From the NCBI GenBank assembly GCA_035292585.1, contig DATDPU010000004.1, positions 1 through 64,000 of the forward strand: a stretch of DNA of 64,000 nt, read 5' to 3'. Both the position numbers and the translations under genes were made by a program. Below, piece after piece: positions 16,578 through 23,719 of the stretch. Numbering within the stretch: position 1 is the first letter of the stretch; the number at the start of each line of letters is the position of its first letter. The notes under the pieces are model-generated. The model was given only the letters and a program-made list of their open reading frames with translations, ran no database searches and was not told the DNA's origin. The DNA is from DASSFZ01 sp035292585 (lineage in GTDB: Bacteria > Chloroflexota > Anaerolineae > Fen-1058).

Positions 16578-16814
16578 ATGAAGCGGCCGCAACGCGAGCT
16601 CAATCGCACTTATACCATTTACGGAAGCGGTGCGTGGGGGGGCTGTTCGGCGATACAGGCCAAGTTGATGGAGTACGGCGTGTGTTCGTACACCGGTTGG
16701 GCGCCCAGCCCGCCTCGCTGGCGTTTCCTGTTTGATACTTATCTCAGCCTGTCCGAACTCCGCAGCCTTCTAGCCGATTTATGGGGAAGGTATGAGCTGA
16801 AGGTCGAGGGATAG
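16578..16814 (+). CDS. Small hypothetical protein
   Basis: 78 residues that I do not recognise. It has its own promoter, a CGGAG ribosome site four bases before the ATG at 16578, and a strong terminator after it, so I regard it as a real gene. An in-frame ATG at 16533 lies only four bases past the -10 and is unlikely to be used. The protein is rich in Tyr, Trp and Gly (TIYGSGAWGG, GYRYELKV-like end) and has no signal peptide or membrane segment. Confidence 0.6.
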   Translation: MKRPQRELNRTYTIYGSGAWGGCSAIQAKLMEYGVCSYTGWAPSPPRWRFLFDTYLSLSELRSLLADLWGRYELKVEG

Positions 16815-16840
16815 CGCGCAGACTTCCATTTCGATACCAC

Positions 16841-16866
16841 AAGAGCCACCGCGTCAGGTGGCTCTT
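16841..16866. terminator. Bidirectional terminator between the orphan gene and asnS
   Basis: 10-bp perfect stem AAGAGCCACC (16841-16850)/GGTGGCTCTT (16857-16866), with T-rich sequence to the right. The two genes converge on it. Confidence 0.85.
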
Positions 16867-16892
16867 GTTGTTCGATGGCGAGTGGATCGACG

Positions 16893-18230
16893 CTAAGGGT
16901 AAAGCCGATTGAGCAAGCGCGGGAACGGCGATACTTCGCGGATGTGCTCCAGCCCACAGACCCAGGCGACCGTCCGCTCGACCCCCAGCCCGAAGCCCGA
17001 GTGCGGCGTCGAGCCATATTTGCGCAGCTCGACGTACCAGCGGTAAGGCTCCAGCGGTAAGCCATGATCCTGGATGCGCTGCACCAGCAGGTCGGGGTCG
17101 GAGATGCGTTCCGAACCGCCGATGATCTCGCCGTAGCCTTCGGGCGCGAGCAGGTCGGCGCTCTTGCACACTTCCGGCCGGCCGGGCCACGGTTCCATGT
17201 AGAACGCTTTGACCGCGGTGGGATACCCGACGACGAAGACCGGCTTATCGAACTGCTGTGTCAGCGCCGTCTCGTGCGGCGATCCGAAATCGTCGCCCCA
17301 TTCGATCTTCAACAACTCCTTCTGCTCCGGGTCGGTTTCCTTCTCGCGCAGGCCGCGAAGTAAGGTGATCGCGTCGTCGTAACGCAGGCGTGGAAACGGC
17401 GGCGCGATTTTCTCCAATGCGCTCGTCTCGCGCCCTAAAAACTTCAACTCGGCCGCGCGCTCCTTCAAACACGTCTGCACGATGTGGCTGACGAATTGTT
17501 CTTCGATCTCTAATACTTGATCGAGATCGCAGAACGCGATCTCCGGCTCGACCATCCAGAATTCGGTCAGGTGGCGGCGCGTCTTCGATTTCTCCGCTCG
17601 AAACGTCGGCCCGAAACAATACACCGCCTTGAACGCGAAGATGTTGGCCTCGTTGTACAACTGGCCGGTCTGCGCCAGGTACGCTTTCTCATCGAAATAA
17701 TCGACTTCGAACAACGTGGAAGTGCCCTCGGCTGCGGACGGGGTGAGGATCGGCGTCGAGACTTCGAGGAAGCCGTGCGAGTCGAGCCAGTCGCGGATCG
17801 CCCGCATCACCGTCGCTCGCACGCGCTGGATCGCCCACTGGCGCGACGAGCGCAGCCACAGGTGGCGATGATCCATCAGGAACTCGACGCCGTGCTCTTT
17901 CGGCGTGATCGGATAGTTCTCCGCCAGCTGGATCAGGCGCAAGGCTTTGACGCCGAGCTCGAACCCGCCGGGGATGCCTGGGGCGCGCGGATCGGCGCGG
18001 ACGACCCCGGTCACTTCGATACTCGACTCTTGACCCAGTCGCTTCGATAGATCGAATAGCTCCGGCGCGACGTCTTTGGCGAACACGACCGCCTGCACAA
18101 TGCCGGCGCCGTCGCGCACTTGCAAGAACGACAGCTTGCCCTTAGCGGTCTTGTCGTACAGCCAGCCCTGGAGCGTGACTTCTTGCCCGACGTGCTGCGC
18201 GATATTTTCGATGCGAATGATATCGGCCAC
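16893..18230 (-). CDS. asnS: Asparaginyl-tRNA synthetase
   Basis: 445 residues, class II synthetase. An N-terminal OB-fold (about 12-105) is followed by the catalytic core with motif 2 FRAEKSKTRRHLTEFWMVEPE and motif 3 GFGLGVERTVAWVCGL. YPTAVKAFYM is the AsnRS-type rather than AspRS-type motif. It starts with GTG at 18230, preceded by GGAGGACATT. It charges tRNA-Asn directly, so this organism need not rely on transamidation for Asn. Confidence 0.96.
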   Translation of the reverse strand: MADIIRIENIAQHVGQEVTLQGWLYDKTAKGKLSFLQVRDGAGIVQAVVFAKDVAPELFDLSKRLGQESSIEVTGVVRADPRAPGIPGGFELGVKALRLIQLAENYPITPKEHGVEFLMDHRHLWLRSSRQWAIQRVRATVMRAIRDWLDSHGFLEVSTPILTPSAAEGTSTLFEVDYFDEKAYLAQTGQLYNEANIFAFKAVYCFGPTFRAEKSKTRRHLTEFWMVEPEIAFCDLDQVLEIEEQFVSHIVQTCLKERAAELKFLGRETSALEKIAPPFPRLRYDDAITLLRGLREKETDPEQKELLKIEWGDDFGSPHETALTQQFDKPVFVVGYPTAVKAFYMEPWPGRPEVCKSADLLAPEGYGEIIGGSERISDPDLLVQRIQDHGLPLEPYRWYVELRKYGSTPHSGFGLGVERTVAWVCGLEHIREVSPFPRLLNRLYP

Positions 18231-18257
18231 AATGTCCTCCGCGAGGATTGTGAAGTG

Positions 18258-18286
18258 ATTCTAACTGACCTCGGCGCACGGGTCAA
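18258..18286 (-). promoter_or_regulatory. asnS promoter
   Basis: -35 TTGACC (18281-18286), 17-nt spacer, -10 TAGAAT (18258-18263). Confidence 0.8.
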
Positions 18287-18304
18287 GCAACCAGCGCTCG
18301 AAAC

Positions 18305-18336
18305 AAAAAAGCGGAACCGGGTTCTCCCGGCTCCGC
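18305..18336 (-). terminator. Terminator after the 18380 gene, GGAGCC family
   Basis: Stem GCGGAACCGGG (18311-18321)/CCCGGCTCCGC (18326-18336), followed on the minus strand by six T. The GCGGAGC core is shared with the terminators at 19123, 19841 and 27215. Confidence 0.9.
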
Positions 18337-18379
18337 TGCCTGTATAAAAGTGTGGTCAACAGAGTTCAAACTAATCTGT

Positions 18380-19090
18380 TTACCAATCCAGTTCCCAGAA
18401 CGGCGTTGGCAGGGAAACCTCAATCTGTTTGTTAGCGGTTTCCTTGGAATGGCGGCTGGCGGCCAAGTTAAGCGCCTCGAGTTTCGTTGTATCCACGAGA
18501 TACACCTGGTCATTGCTCAACCAATAACCCAATCCATCCTCCGCGGCCTTGACCTCCCCTTGCAAGGCCATGATGCCACTGAAAACGAGTTCGTCGCCAG
18601 TTGCTGGGTCCATAATTTCTCGGTCGGGAATATCGCCATCAAGTGAATTAAACTGGACATGAAAACCACGTTGTTGACTGATAGTGGAGTAGCCAACAAG
18701 CAAGAAACTGGTTACTTGGAAGCTGGTTTTCTCAACCATGGCCTTCACGTCAGCGATCGGAATGGGACGTGCAAAAGTGACCTGAACAGGTACCCTCTCT
18801 CCCCGATTCTGGCTGATCAGCGCCTGTCCGCGTTGGTGGTTCGCTTCAACGTATTTCTTGAGGACTAGCGGGTCATTGGTATCCACGCTGACTACCATGT
18901 AGATACCCTCATTATCGCCTTGTCCACTGTAACGGAAAGCGTCCGTTGTGCCACTAAACTGAACACGCCCGGCTAGAGTGGGATGAACCTGGCTTGCAAT
19001 CAATAGAATCGCCATTGCAAGTACGAGTCCAAAAATAAGCGTTCGGCGTTGTCGAGAAGTCCATGTTCTTCCCATCACTTTTACGCTCAC
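18380..19090 (-). CDS. Membrane-anchored protein, member 1 of a three-paralogue family
   Basis: 236 residues, function unknown. GTG start at 19090 with AGGAAAGATT before it. One N-terminal membrane segment (about 17-35), the rest outside the membrane. Two blocks recur in the next two genes: VQVTFARPIPIADVKAMV..VTSFLLVGYS (about 100-135) and GIMALQGEVKAAEDGLGYW..DQVYLVDTT (about 172-205). The family is not one I can name. The three genes are tandem and each is followed by a related terminator. Confidence 0.8.
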   Translation of the reverse strand: MSVKVMGRTWTSRQRRTLIFGLVLAMAILLIASQVHPTLAGRVQFSGTTDAFRYSGQGDNEGIYMVVSVDTNDPLVLKKYVEANHQRGQALISQNRGERVPVQVTFARPIPIADVKAMVEKTSFQVTSFLLVGYSTISQQRGFHVQFNSLDGDIPDREIMDPATGDELVFSGIMALQGEVKAAEDGLGYWLSNDQVYLVDTTKLEALNLAASRHSKETANKQIEVSLPTPFWELDW

Positions 19091-19122
19091 AATCTTTCCT
19101 ATCTCGAAATGGTAACAAAACC

Positions 19123-19150
19123 AGCGGAGCGAAAACGTTCTAGCTCCGCT
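19123..19150 (-). terminator. Terminator after the 19167 gene, GGAGC family
   Basis: AGCGGAGC (19123-19130) pairs with GCTCCGCT (19143-19150), followed on the minus strand by GGTTTTGTT. Confidence 0.85.
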
Positions 19151-19166
19151 ATATCTTCAATGAAGA

Positions 19167-19745
19167 TTAGCGCTGGACCAATTCTCGGACTTCGCCCATT
19201 GTCGTATCGACCAAGTACACACGCGGATCCTCCACCAACCGACCCAGGTTATCAGCATTCGGCGCGATAGCGCCTTGCAAGACCATCACACCCAAATACT
19301 GGATCGACTGACCGCGCGGCCCTGCTTCCTGAGCGGGAATGTCTGACAGGTCAGCATTGACAATTGAAGTGGATTTCTCGCCATTCGCACCCTGGCCTAC
19401 CAGCAGGAAACTCTTAACGTGCAAGCCTGCGTCCGCAGCCAAGCCCCGCACCTCATCCGGGGCCAAAGGGTGGCGTAGCGTGACTTGAACTTCAACGGGA
19501 TCACCGGCGCGAGCCAGCAGCGCCTTTATACGCGCTACATTGGCGCGTTCATAGTTTTGTAGTGCGGCCGATCCGAGGAGAGGGATCAAGCGAATTTTAA
19601 CTTCGACTGCACCATCCTTACGCTCATGAACCTGATAAGTGTAGGCCCCACCCGATCCCAGCTCATACCCCAAAGCGTAAAACGTAGCGCCAACACCAAA
19701 CAGCAACACAAGCGGGATAATACCGATCAAGAAAATTCTCTTCAT
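19167..19745 (-). CDS. Membrane-anchored protein, member 2 of a three-paralogue family
   Basis: 192 residues with one N-terminal membrane segment (about 5-26). It shares with the 18380 protein the blocks VEVQVTLRHPLAPDEVRGLA..VKSFLLVGQG and GVMVLQGAIAPNADNLGRL..PRVYLVDTT. The conserved unit can be written as a beta-rich block V-x-V-T-x-x-x-P followed by G-[IV]-M-x-L-x-G and a terminal L-V-D. I infer an extracytoplasmic domain, but its role is unknown. Confidence 0.8.
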   Translation of the reverse strand: MKRIFLIGIIPLVLLFGVGATFYALGYELGSGGAYTYQVHERKDGAVEVKIRLIPLLGSAALQNYERANVARIKALLARAGDPVEVQVTLRHPLAPDEVRGLAADAGLHVKSFLLVGQGANGEKSTSIVNADLSDIPAQEAGPRGQSIQYLGVMVLQGAIAPNADNLGRLVEDPRVYLVDTTMGEVRELVQR

Positions 19746-19840
19746 GTTTGCCTTATGGACATGAAATGAAACCGTGCCAAATTGCTCTTAAATCCTACGA
19801 CTTAATCTTGCCGCGAGAGTCAAGGATGGCAACAAAAGAC

Positions 19841-19868
19841 CAGCGGAGCTAGCATTCTGGCTCCGCTG
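19841..19868 (-). terminator. Terminator after the 19918 gene, GGAGC family
   Basis: CAGCGGAGC (19841-19849) pairs with GCTCCGCTG (19860-19868), followed on the minus strand by GTCTTTTGTT. Confidence 0.85.
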
Positions 19869-19917
19869 TCGCAGAAATGTGCAAATTGGCTCGAAAAACC
19901 GCAATAAAAGCATATCG

Positions 19918-20331
19918 TTAGGGCCTGATTTCACCAGCGGCAATATACCAAGCTGGCGTTGTAATGCCAACTTGATCCAACTCTACCGGATACCCCAGCG
20001 CAGTCTCCACATCTTGGCTGATAGTGTTGTAAATTACATCTACAAGGGCCAGGCGTGGATTGTCGGCTATGAATTCCAAATTGTCGGCAGCGTGCTCCAC
20101 TATCCCGGTTAATACCATGATCCCATCGATCTGAATGCCTTGAACGTCTGGTAAGCCTGCAATCATGCCTGACTGCGGGAAACTGTATGCGAAGCTTAAT
20201 TGATTAGAAATGTCTCGTCCACTGGAGCCGTACGATAAGACTGTCATACCAGTTTGCTTAACGACTTCCTGTGCCTCTGCCAAGGAAACCGGTATTGCAA
20301 AGGTAATAACACAGAACTTACGCAGTTGCAT
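19918..20331 (-). CDS. Truncated member 3 of the three-paralogue family
   Basis: About 138 residues from the ATG at 20331. It keeps both family blocks (CVITFAIPVSLAEAQEVV and GIMVLTGIVEHAADNLEF..PRLALVDV) but lacks the roughly 100 N-terminal residues and membrane anchor of members 1 and 2. The truncation falls exactly at a palindromic element (20316-20400). The start codon and first residues (MQLRKF) are encoded by that element's terminal repeat. A TTG at 20409 would read through the whole element in frame. It is probably a decaying gene, although the frame is still open. Confidence 0.6.
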   Translation of the reverse strand: MQLRKFCVITFAIPVSLAEAQEVVKQTGMTVLSYGSSGRDISNQLSFAYSFPQSGMIAGLPDVQGIQIDGIMVLTGIVEHAADNLEFIADNPRLALVDVIYNTISQDVETALGYPVELDQVGITTPAWYIAAGEIRP

Positions 20332-20400
20332 GTTGCTGCCGCAGTTGTACTGCGGCAGATGGGGCGGCGGCAGTGCAACTGCCGCACCAACTGCGTAAGT
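20316..20400. mobile_element. MITE-like palindromic element
   Basis: 85 bp bounded by perfect 13-bp terminal inverted repeats, ACTTACGCAGTTG (20316-20328) and CAACTGCGTAAGT (20388-20400). Inside are two hairpins, TGCCGCAGT/ACTGCGGCA and GCGGCAGT/ACTGCCGC. It sits one base from the stop codon of the secreted protein at 20402 and removes the 5' part of the third paralogue. No clear target duplication. Confidence 0.75.
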
Positions 20401-20401
20401 C

Positions 20402-21238
20402 CTAAACAACTAAGGTAGGTTGCTCTCGCTCTCGGAGAGTGTCAACCAACGAAAGATTAAGCGCCTTATATTGTTCGAATACGCCTGGAGTATGGAAATC
20501 CACCTGCATCCTCACACGTGTCTTTCCATGCCTTGTCCTGACCACCCGATAGCTATATGTATCATTGGGATCTTGAACACTCCACAAAGGCTTGTCCTGC
20601 TCTTCGAGAGGTGGTCTGCTTGTATCACTTGAGAATTGATCCTCGACTGCGCTTTCAAGCCCGGAGGAATCCAGAGCCGCATTTGGGGCTGGGGCTGCTG
20701 GCCCAGTGCATCCTCCCATACTGTATATACTGTATAACTTCTTATCGAGCCAATACTTCCCGCCGAAAAGATCCATTTCAAAAGTGATATTAACTTCGCC
20801 GTTATCACTGGATGTATTGCACTGCCACTTGACATTGTAATAATAGGATGTCCCGGCGACTATAGAATTTGTATTCAAGTATAGCTCGATTTCCTCTTGG
20901 ACATCCGGAGCAGGCCCAACACAATCATCGAAAGTTCTTGCTCCCGTATTGGGAAGGTTGGTCGCAACGAGGATCGGATAGAGCTTATCACCTGTAGGCG
21001 AACTAGTTGTGCAATCAGCCGTCTGGTCGAAAAGCTCAGACCAAACATTGCTCTTCATTGCCGAAACCCCGCCCGAATTCCACTTGATCGACTCTGCCTT
21101 CATCCAAACACCATTAGGAATGTACTCTTTTGAAAAAGTACCTGTATATGGCACTTCGGGTGTACCAGGATAAGACTGCCAGGCAAGGGATACGAGTGCA
21201 AGAGCAATGAGCAGGAAGTGAATCTTTCGAGTTTTCAT
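20402..21238 (-). CDS. Secreted hypothetical protein
   Basis: 278 residues, family not recognised. Start at 21238 with an AAGGAG site. N-terminal signal peptide (MKTRKIHFLLIALALVSLAW). Four or more Cys residues (ADCTTSS, DDCVGP, WQCNTSS, GGCTGP) suggest disulfides outside the cell. Its ATG overlaps the stop of the upstream membrane protein (ATGA), so the two are translationally coupled and probably work together. Confidence 0.75.
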   Translation of the reverse strand: MKTRKIHFLLIALALVSLAWQSYPGTPEVPYTGTFSKEYIPNGVWMKAESIKWNSGGVSAMKSNVWSELFDQTADCTTSSPTGDKLYPILVATNLPNTGARTFDDCVGPAPDVQEEIELYLNTNSIVAGTSYYYNVKWQCNTSSDNGEVNITFEMDLFGGKYWLDKKLYSIYSMGGCTGPAAPAPNAALDSSGLESAVEDQFSSDTSRPPLEEQDKPLWSVQDPNDTYSYRVVRTRHGKTRVRMQVDFHTPGVFEQYKALNLSLVDTLREREQPTLVV

Positions 21239-22089
21239 TGTTCGACTCCTTGTCGTCGTGGATTGGAAAAGAGCTTGAAAAACAGATAAGGCACGCTGAT
21301 AGCCCAGAACAGGCCGGCTAGACCAGCAAGCACCGCCGACGTAAACCATCCCCTCTCGAAGAGCTTCCAGATATCCGGATTGATCAAGAGGCTCTGTTTA
21401 TCAAACGCCCACACAAGCATGGCGACAAACGGAAGAAGAAATCCATACAAGATAGCCCTGGGACCTTTCACAAACAATCGAATGATTAGCCCGACCAAGC
21501 CGACGCTGGCGGCAACTTGTAAGTGGATTGTTAAAGGTTCGGTGAACGGAAGAGGTACATCGTTTAAGCCCGGACGGATGATGGAGCGTACTATGCGAAT
21601 GCTGAAAAAACATAGAACCGTTGTCCCTACAATAGCAAACCATTCCCGTCGAGATCTCGGTTGAAGGATTAAGTGCTGTGCAAAAATCCCCAAAAGTAGG
21701 CCGACCAGGCCGGCCAGTAGAGCTAGAGTGGGCCAACCAATCGGTATGATAACTGAGAGATCTTGCCTGTTCAGAAACCACACCGAAAGCGCAAGAGATG
21801 GGGCAAGGAATCCATAAAGAAGGGCTGTGCGGCCTCTCTTCAATATGTAGACGACGAGGCTTGCCAAGCCTGTAAGGACGGCGACCCAGATATGGAAAGA
21901 GACGGGTTCTATATCTTGGGAAAGCAGTGCAGATGAGTCCACGGGCACGGCATGAAAACCAGCGCCTACCACCATACGAGCGAGAGGAACGGCAAATAAA
22001 CATATTAACGTTACAGCAACAAGCACGGACAGTTCAAGCAAGAGTCTCACCCTGATAGGCATCTTTCTTATTTGGTAAGTGTCAAGCAT
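21235..22089 (-). CDS. Integral membrane protein with an internal duplication
   Basis: 284 residues, about nine hydrophobic segments. After an N-terminal helix the protein consists of two homologous halves. Half one (about 62-135) has LLYGFLAPSLALSVWFLNRQ and LLAGLVGLLLGI. Half two (about 188-275) has ILYGFLLPFVAMLVWAFDKQ and VLAGLAGLFWAI. Family not recognised. It is transcribed from a promoter preceded by 11-bp direct repeats and is coupled to the secreted protein downstream. Confidence 0.75.
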   Translation of the reverse strand: MLDTYQIRKMPIRVRLLLELSVLVAVTLICLFAVPLARMVVGAGFHAVPVDSSALLSQDIEPVSFHIWVAVLTGLASLVVYILKRGRTALLYGFLAPSLALSVWFLNRQDLSVIIPIGWPTLALLAGLVGLLLGIFAQHLILQPRSRREWFAIVGTTVLCFFSIRIVRSIIRPGLNDVPLPFTEPLTIHLQVAASVGLVGLIIRLFVKGPRAILYGFLLPFVAMLVWAFDKQSLLINPDIWKLFERGWFTSAVLAGLAGLFWAISVPYLFFKLFSNPRRQGVEQ

Positions 22090-22159
22090 TTATGAACACT
22101 CCGTGCTGTGATTGTGTTTTTACTGTACTCTCCCAATATTAAAACCACTTCTCGATCCG

Positions 22160-22190
22160 GTCACAGTTTTGTAACAGTTGTGTAACAAGG
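22160..22190 (-). promoter_or_regulatory. Direct-repeat regulator box upstream of the 22089 gene
   Basis: Three 11-bp direct repeats starting at 22160, 22171 and 22182 (GTCACAGTTTT, GTAACAGTTGT, GTAACAAGG). Read on the minus strand, CTGTTAC-AAAA-CTGTGAC has the heptamer and spacing of a PHO box. The sequence up to a TTTTAA element about 16 nt downstream is also conserved with the box at 23602. Confidence 0.6.
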
Positions 22191-22203
22191 CCCGAACATA
22201 AAA

Positions 22204-22226
22204 AACCGCGCGTTCCCGCCGCGCGG
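22204..22226 (-). terminator. Terminator after the 22273 gene
   Basis: CCGCGCG (22206-22212) pairs with CGCGCGG (22220-22226), followed on the minus strand by TTTTTTATG. It is part of a cassette duplicated at 23640-23690. Confidence 0.85.
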
Positions 22227-22272
22227 CTTGATGAACTTCGCGCCCATCGGCGATCAGCTGGTCATAGGCCGG

Positions 22273-22740
22273 TCACTTCACATCAATCACGCCAATCTCG
22301 ACTTCTGGTAAGCCATTGATGGTGGCTATGCGCGAAGTATTGGCCGAGTTGTATCTACCCATAACGATTCTGATTTTGCCTATAGCGGAAGGTGGAAGTC
22401 TTACTTCATATTGGCTTGAGGACACCTTACCTATCGGGACGGAGTTAACGGACACATCAATCTGGGCAACGAGGATACCAGACTCATCAGTTACATGAAA
22501 GAAGAAAGGATAGGCGTCCTGTTTTTGGCTCTTGCCGACGTACGTCATATCCACCTGCAAAGCTGTCCTGGAAATCCTGACGACGTTAACTTTCTGAACC
22601 TCAATATCGCTCCAGGCCGCCACGGTTGGTTGTTGTGAATCTTGCGATGCAAGAGCTATACTCCCGGCGATGAGGAGGCCAGCCCCTACGAGAATGGCGA
22701 TCAGTCCCCCACTTCCTTGAAAGCGTGTTTTCCGTTTCAT
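22273..22740 (-). CDS. Secreted or membrane-anchored hypothetical protein
   Basis: 155 residues with a signal anchor at about 12-31 (LIAILVGAGLLIAGSIALAS). The remainder looks beta-rich, and I do not recognise a family. A GAGG site lies nine bases before the ATG. It follows the 22894 gene after a 153-nt gap that contains a hairpin (GTGGAGCC/GGCTCCAC), so they may be separately terminated. Confidence 0.7.
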   Translation of the reverse strand: MKRKTRFQGSGGLIAILVGAGLLIAGSIALASQDSQQPTVAAWSDIEVQKVNVVRISRTALQVDMTYVGKSQKQDAYPFFFHVTDESGILVAQIDVSVNSVPIGKVSSSQYEVRLPPSAIGKIRIVMGRYNSANTSRIATINGLPEVEIGVIDVK

Positions 22741-22846
22741 TGCTTTTAACCTCTTCTTTGCGAGCAGGCTTACCTGTTAGCACTAACGCGGTTTCAGCGA
22801 CAGGACATCCCTTGTGTAAGGTTGGATTAGTCCGGTGTGAAGTGGA

Positions 22847-22866
22847 GCCAGAAAGTCGGCTCCACC
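22847..22866 (-). terminator. Weak hairpin between two secreted-protein genes
   Basis: GGAGCC and GGCTCC pair around AGAAAGTC. No strong T run follows on the minus strand, so attenuation rather than full termination is possible. Confidence 0.4.
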
Positions 22867-22893
22867 CTGGTTATAGCGTTAGTTTAGATTGTG

Positions 22894-23511
22894 TTAGAAA
22901 CACCACGTACCATCGGCCGATTGAATCGCAGCAGGCGAAGTGTCGAAACGAACGGCATAGAAACGTACGCCGGATACGGGGCCGTACGAAGACGTGAAAC
23001 TTGATGGGTTCCAAGTGTAACCGTTCAACGAAGTTCCGAATGTGCCATAACTTCCTGTGGATGGGTTGTAGTACGAGTACCAGAGCCACCACCTTGCCCT
23101 CGTATTTGTTGTCCAACCTGACCCCATTCCTTGCCCAAGACTACATGTGTATGAGGGTGCCGGTGCATACTGAACCATTGAGGAAGATCCGGAGCTCGAC
23201 GTGATGCGACCGTCAGGTAGCGGCCTCTGCGCAGATTTCAAGTTTGGACACAGGATTACCGTTTCGGTAAGGATCATTGGCACGCCTTTGAGCGGTGTTA
23301 CCTTGAGCTGACGTGTAATCTTATCGCAGGTACCACCATCGACGGTCATGGAATTGGGAACTTTCTCTGTCTTGCTGTCAAGCATCTCTGTCTTGTCGGT
23401 GACACGCATGGGCGGTGGGTCACTTTGTTGTGCGAATGCAGATGCCGGTACAATCAACGTGAGCAACATCTGAACAACTATCGCAACTGCCAGTATCCTA
23501 ATCTTGCGCAT
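22894..23511 (-). CDS. Secreted hypothetical protein
   Basis: 205 residues with a clear signal peptide cleaved after ASAFAQ (about 27). It has four Cys (GGTCDKI, ILCPN, YTCSLG, TWCF) and a Gly/Ser/Tyr/Trp-rich second half (ARWWLWYSYYNPSTGSYG), as in surface or matrix proteins. A GGGAGG site precedes the ATG. Its promoter region carries five 11-bp direct repeats. No family recognised. Confidence 0.75.
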   Translation of the reverse strand: MRKIRILAVAIVVQMLLTLIVPASAFAQQSDPPPMRVTDKTEMLDSKTEKVPNSMTVDGGTCDKITRQLKVTPLKGVPMILTETVILCPNLKSAQRPLPDGRITSSSGSSSMVQYAPAPSYTCSLGQGMGSGWTTNTRARWWLWYSYYNPSTGSYGTFGTSLNGYTWNPSSFTSSYGPVSGVRFYAVRFDTSPAAIQSADGTWCF

Positions 23512-23601
23512 TGCAAAACCTCCCGCAGAGATTTCGGCCTCTTAACGAAGCCAATGTACTTTCACTCTAAACCCACAACCTTAAAATCCGACGTCAATCT
23601 G

Positions 23602-23656
23602 GTAACAGTCTTGCTACAGTTGTGCAACATTTGTGTTACGGTTGTGTAACAAGGCC
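23602..23656 (-). promoter_or_regulatory. Five 11-bp direct repeats upstream of the 23511 gene
   Basis: Units start at 23602, 23613, 23624, 23635 and 23646 with exactly 11-bp spacing; consensus GTNACAGTTGT. On the minus strand this reads as repeated CTGTNRC plus four bases, like tandem PHO-box half-sites bound by OmpR/PhoB-type regulators. The last unit, terminator and intervening bases match the 22160 region. Confidence 0.65.
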
Positions 23657-23667
23657 CGAACATAAAA

Positions 23668-23690
23668 GCCGCGCGTTCCCGCCGCGCGGC
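23668..23690 (-). terminator. Terminator after the barrel-like secreted protein gene
   Basis: GCCGCGCG (23668-23675) with CGCGCGGC (23683-23690), followed on the minus strand by TTTTATG. Confidence 0.85.
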
Positions 23691-23719
23691 TTACAGTTGA
23701 ATGATCGCAAGTGCAGCAG

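Noticed and set aside
20332..20409. TTG start at 20409 for the third paralogue
   Set aside because: It would translate the whole MITE. The ATG at 20331 is more plausible, although neither has a good ribosome site.
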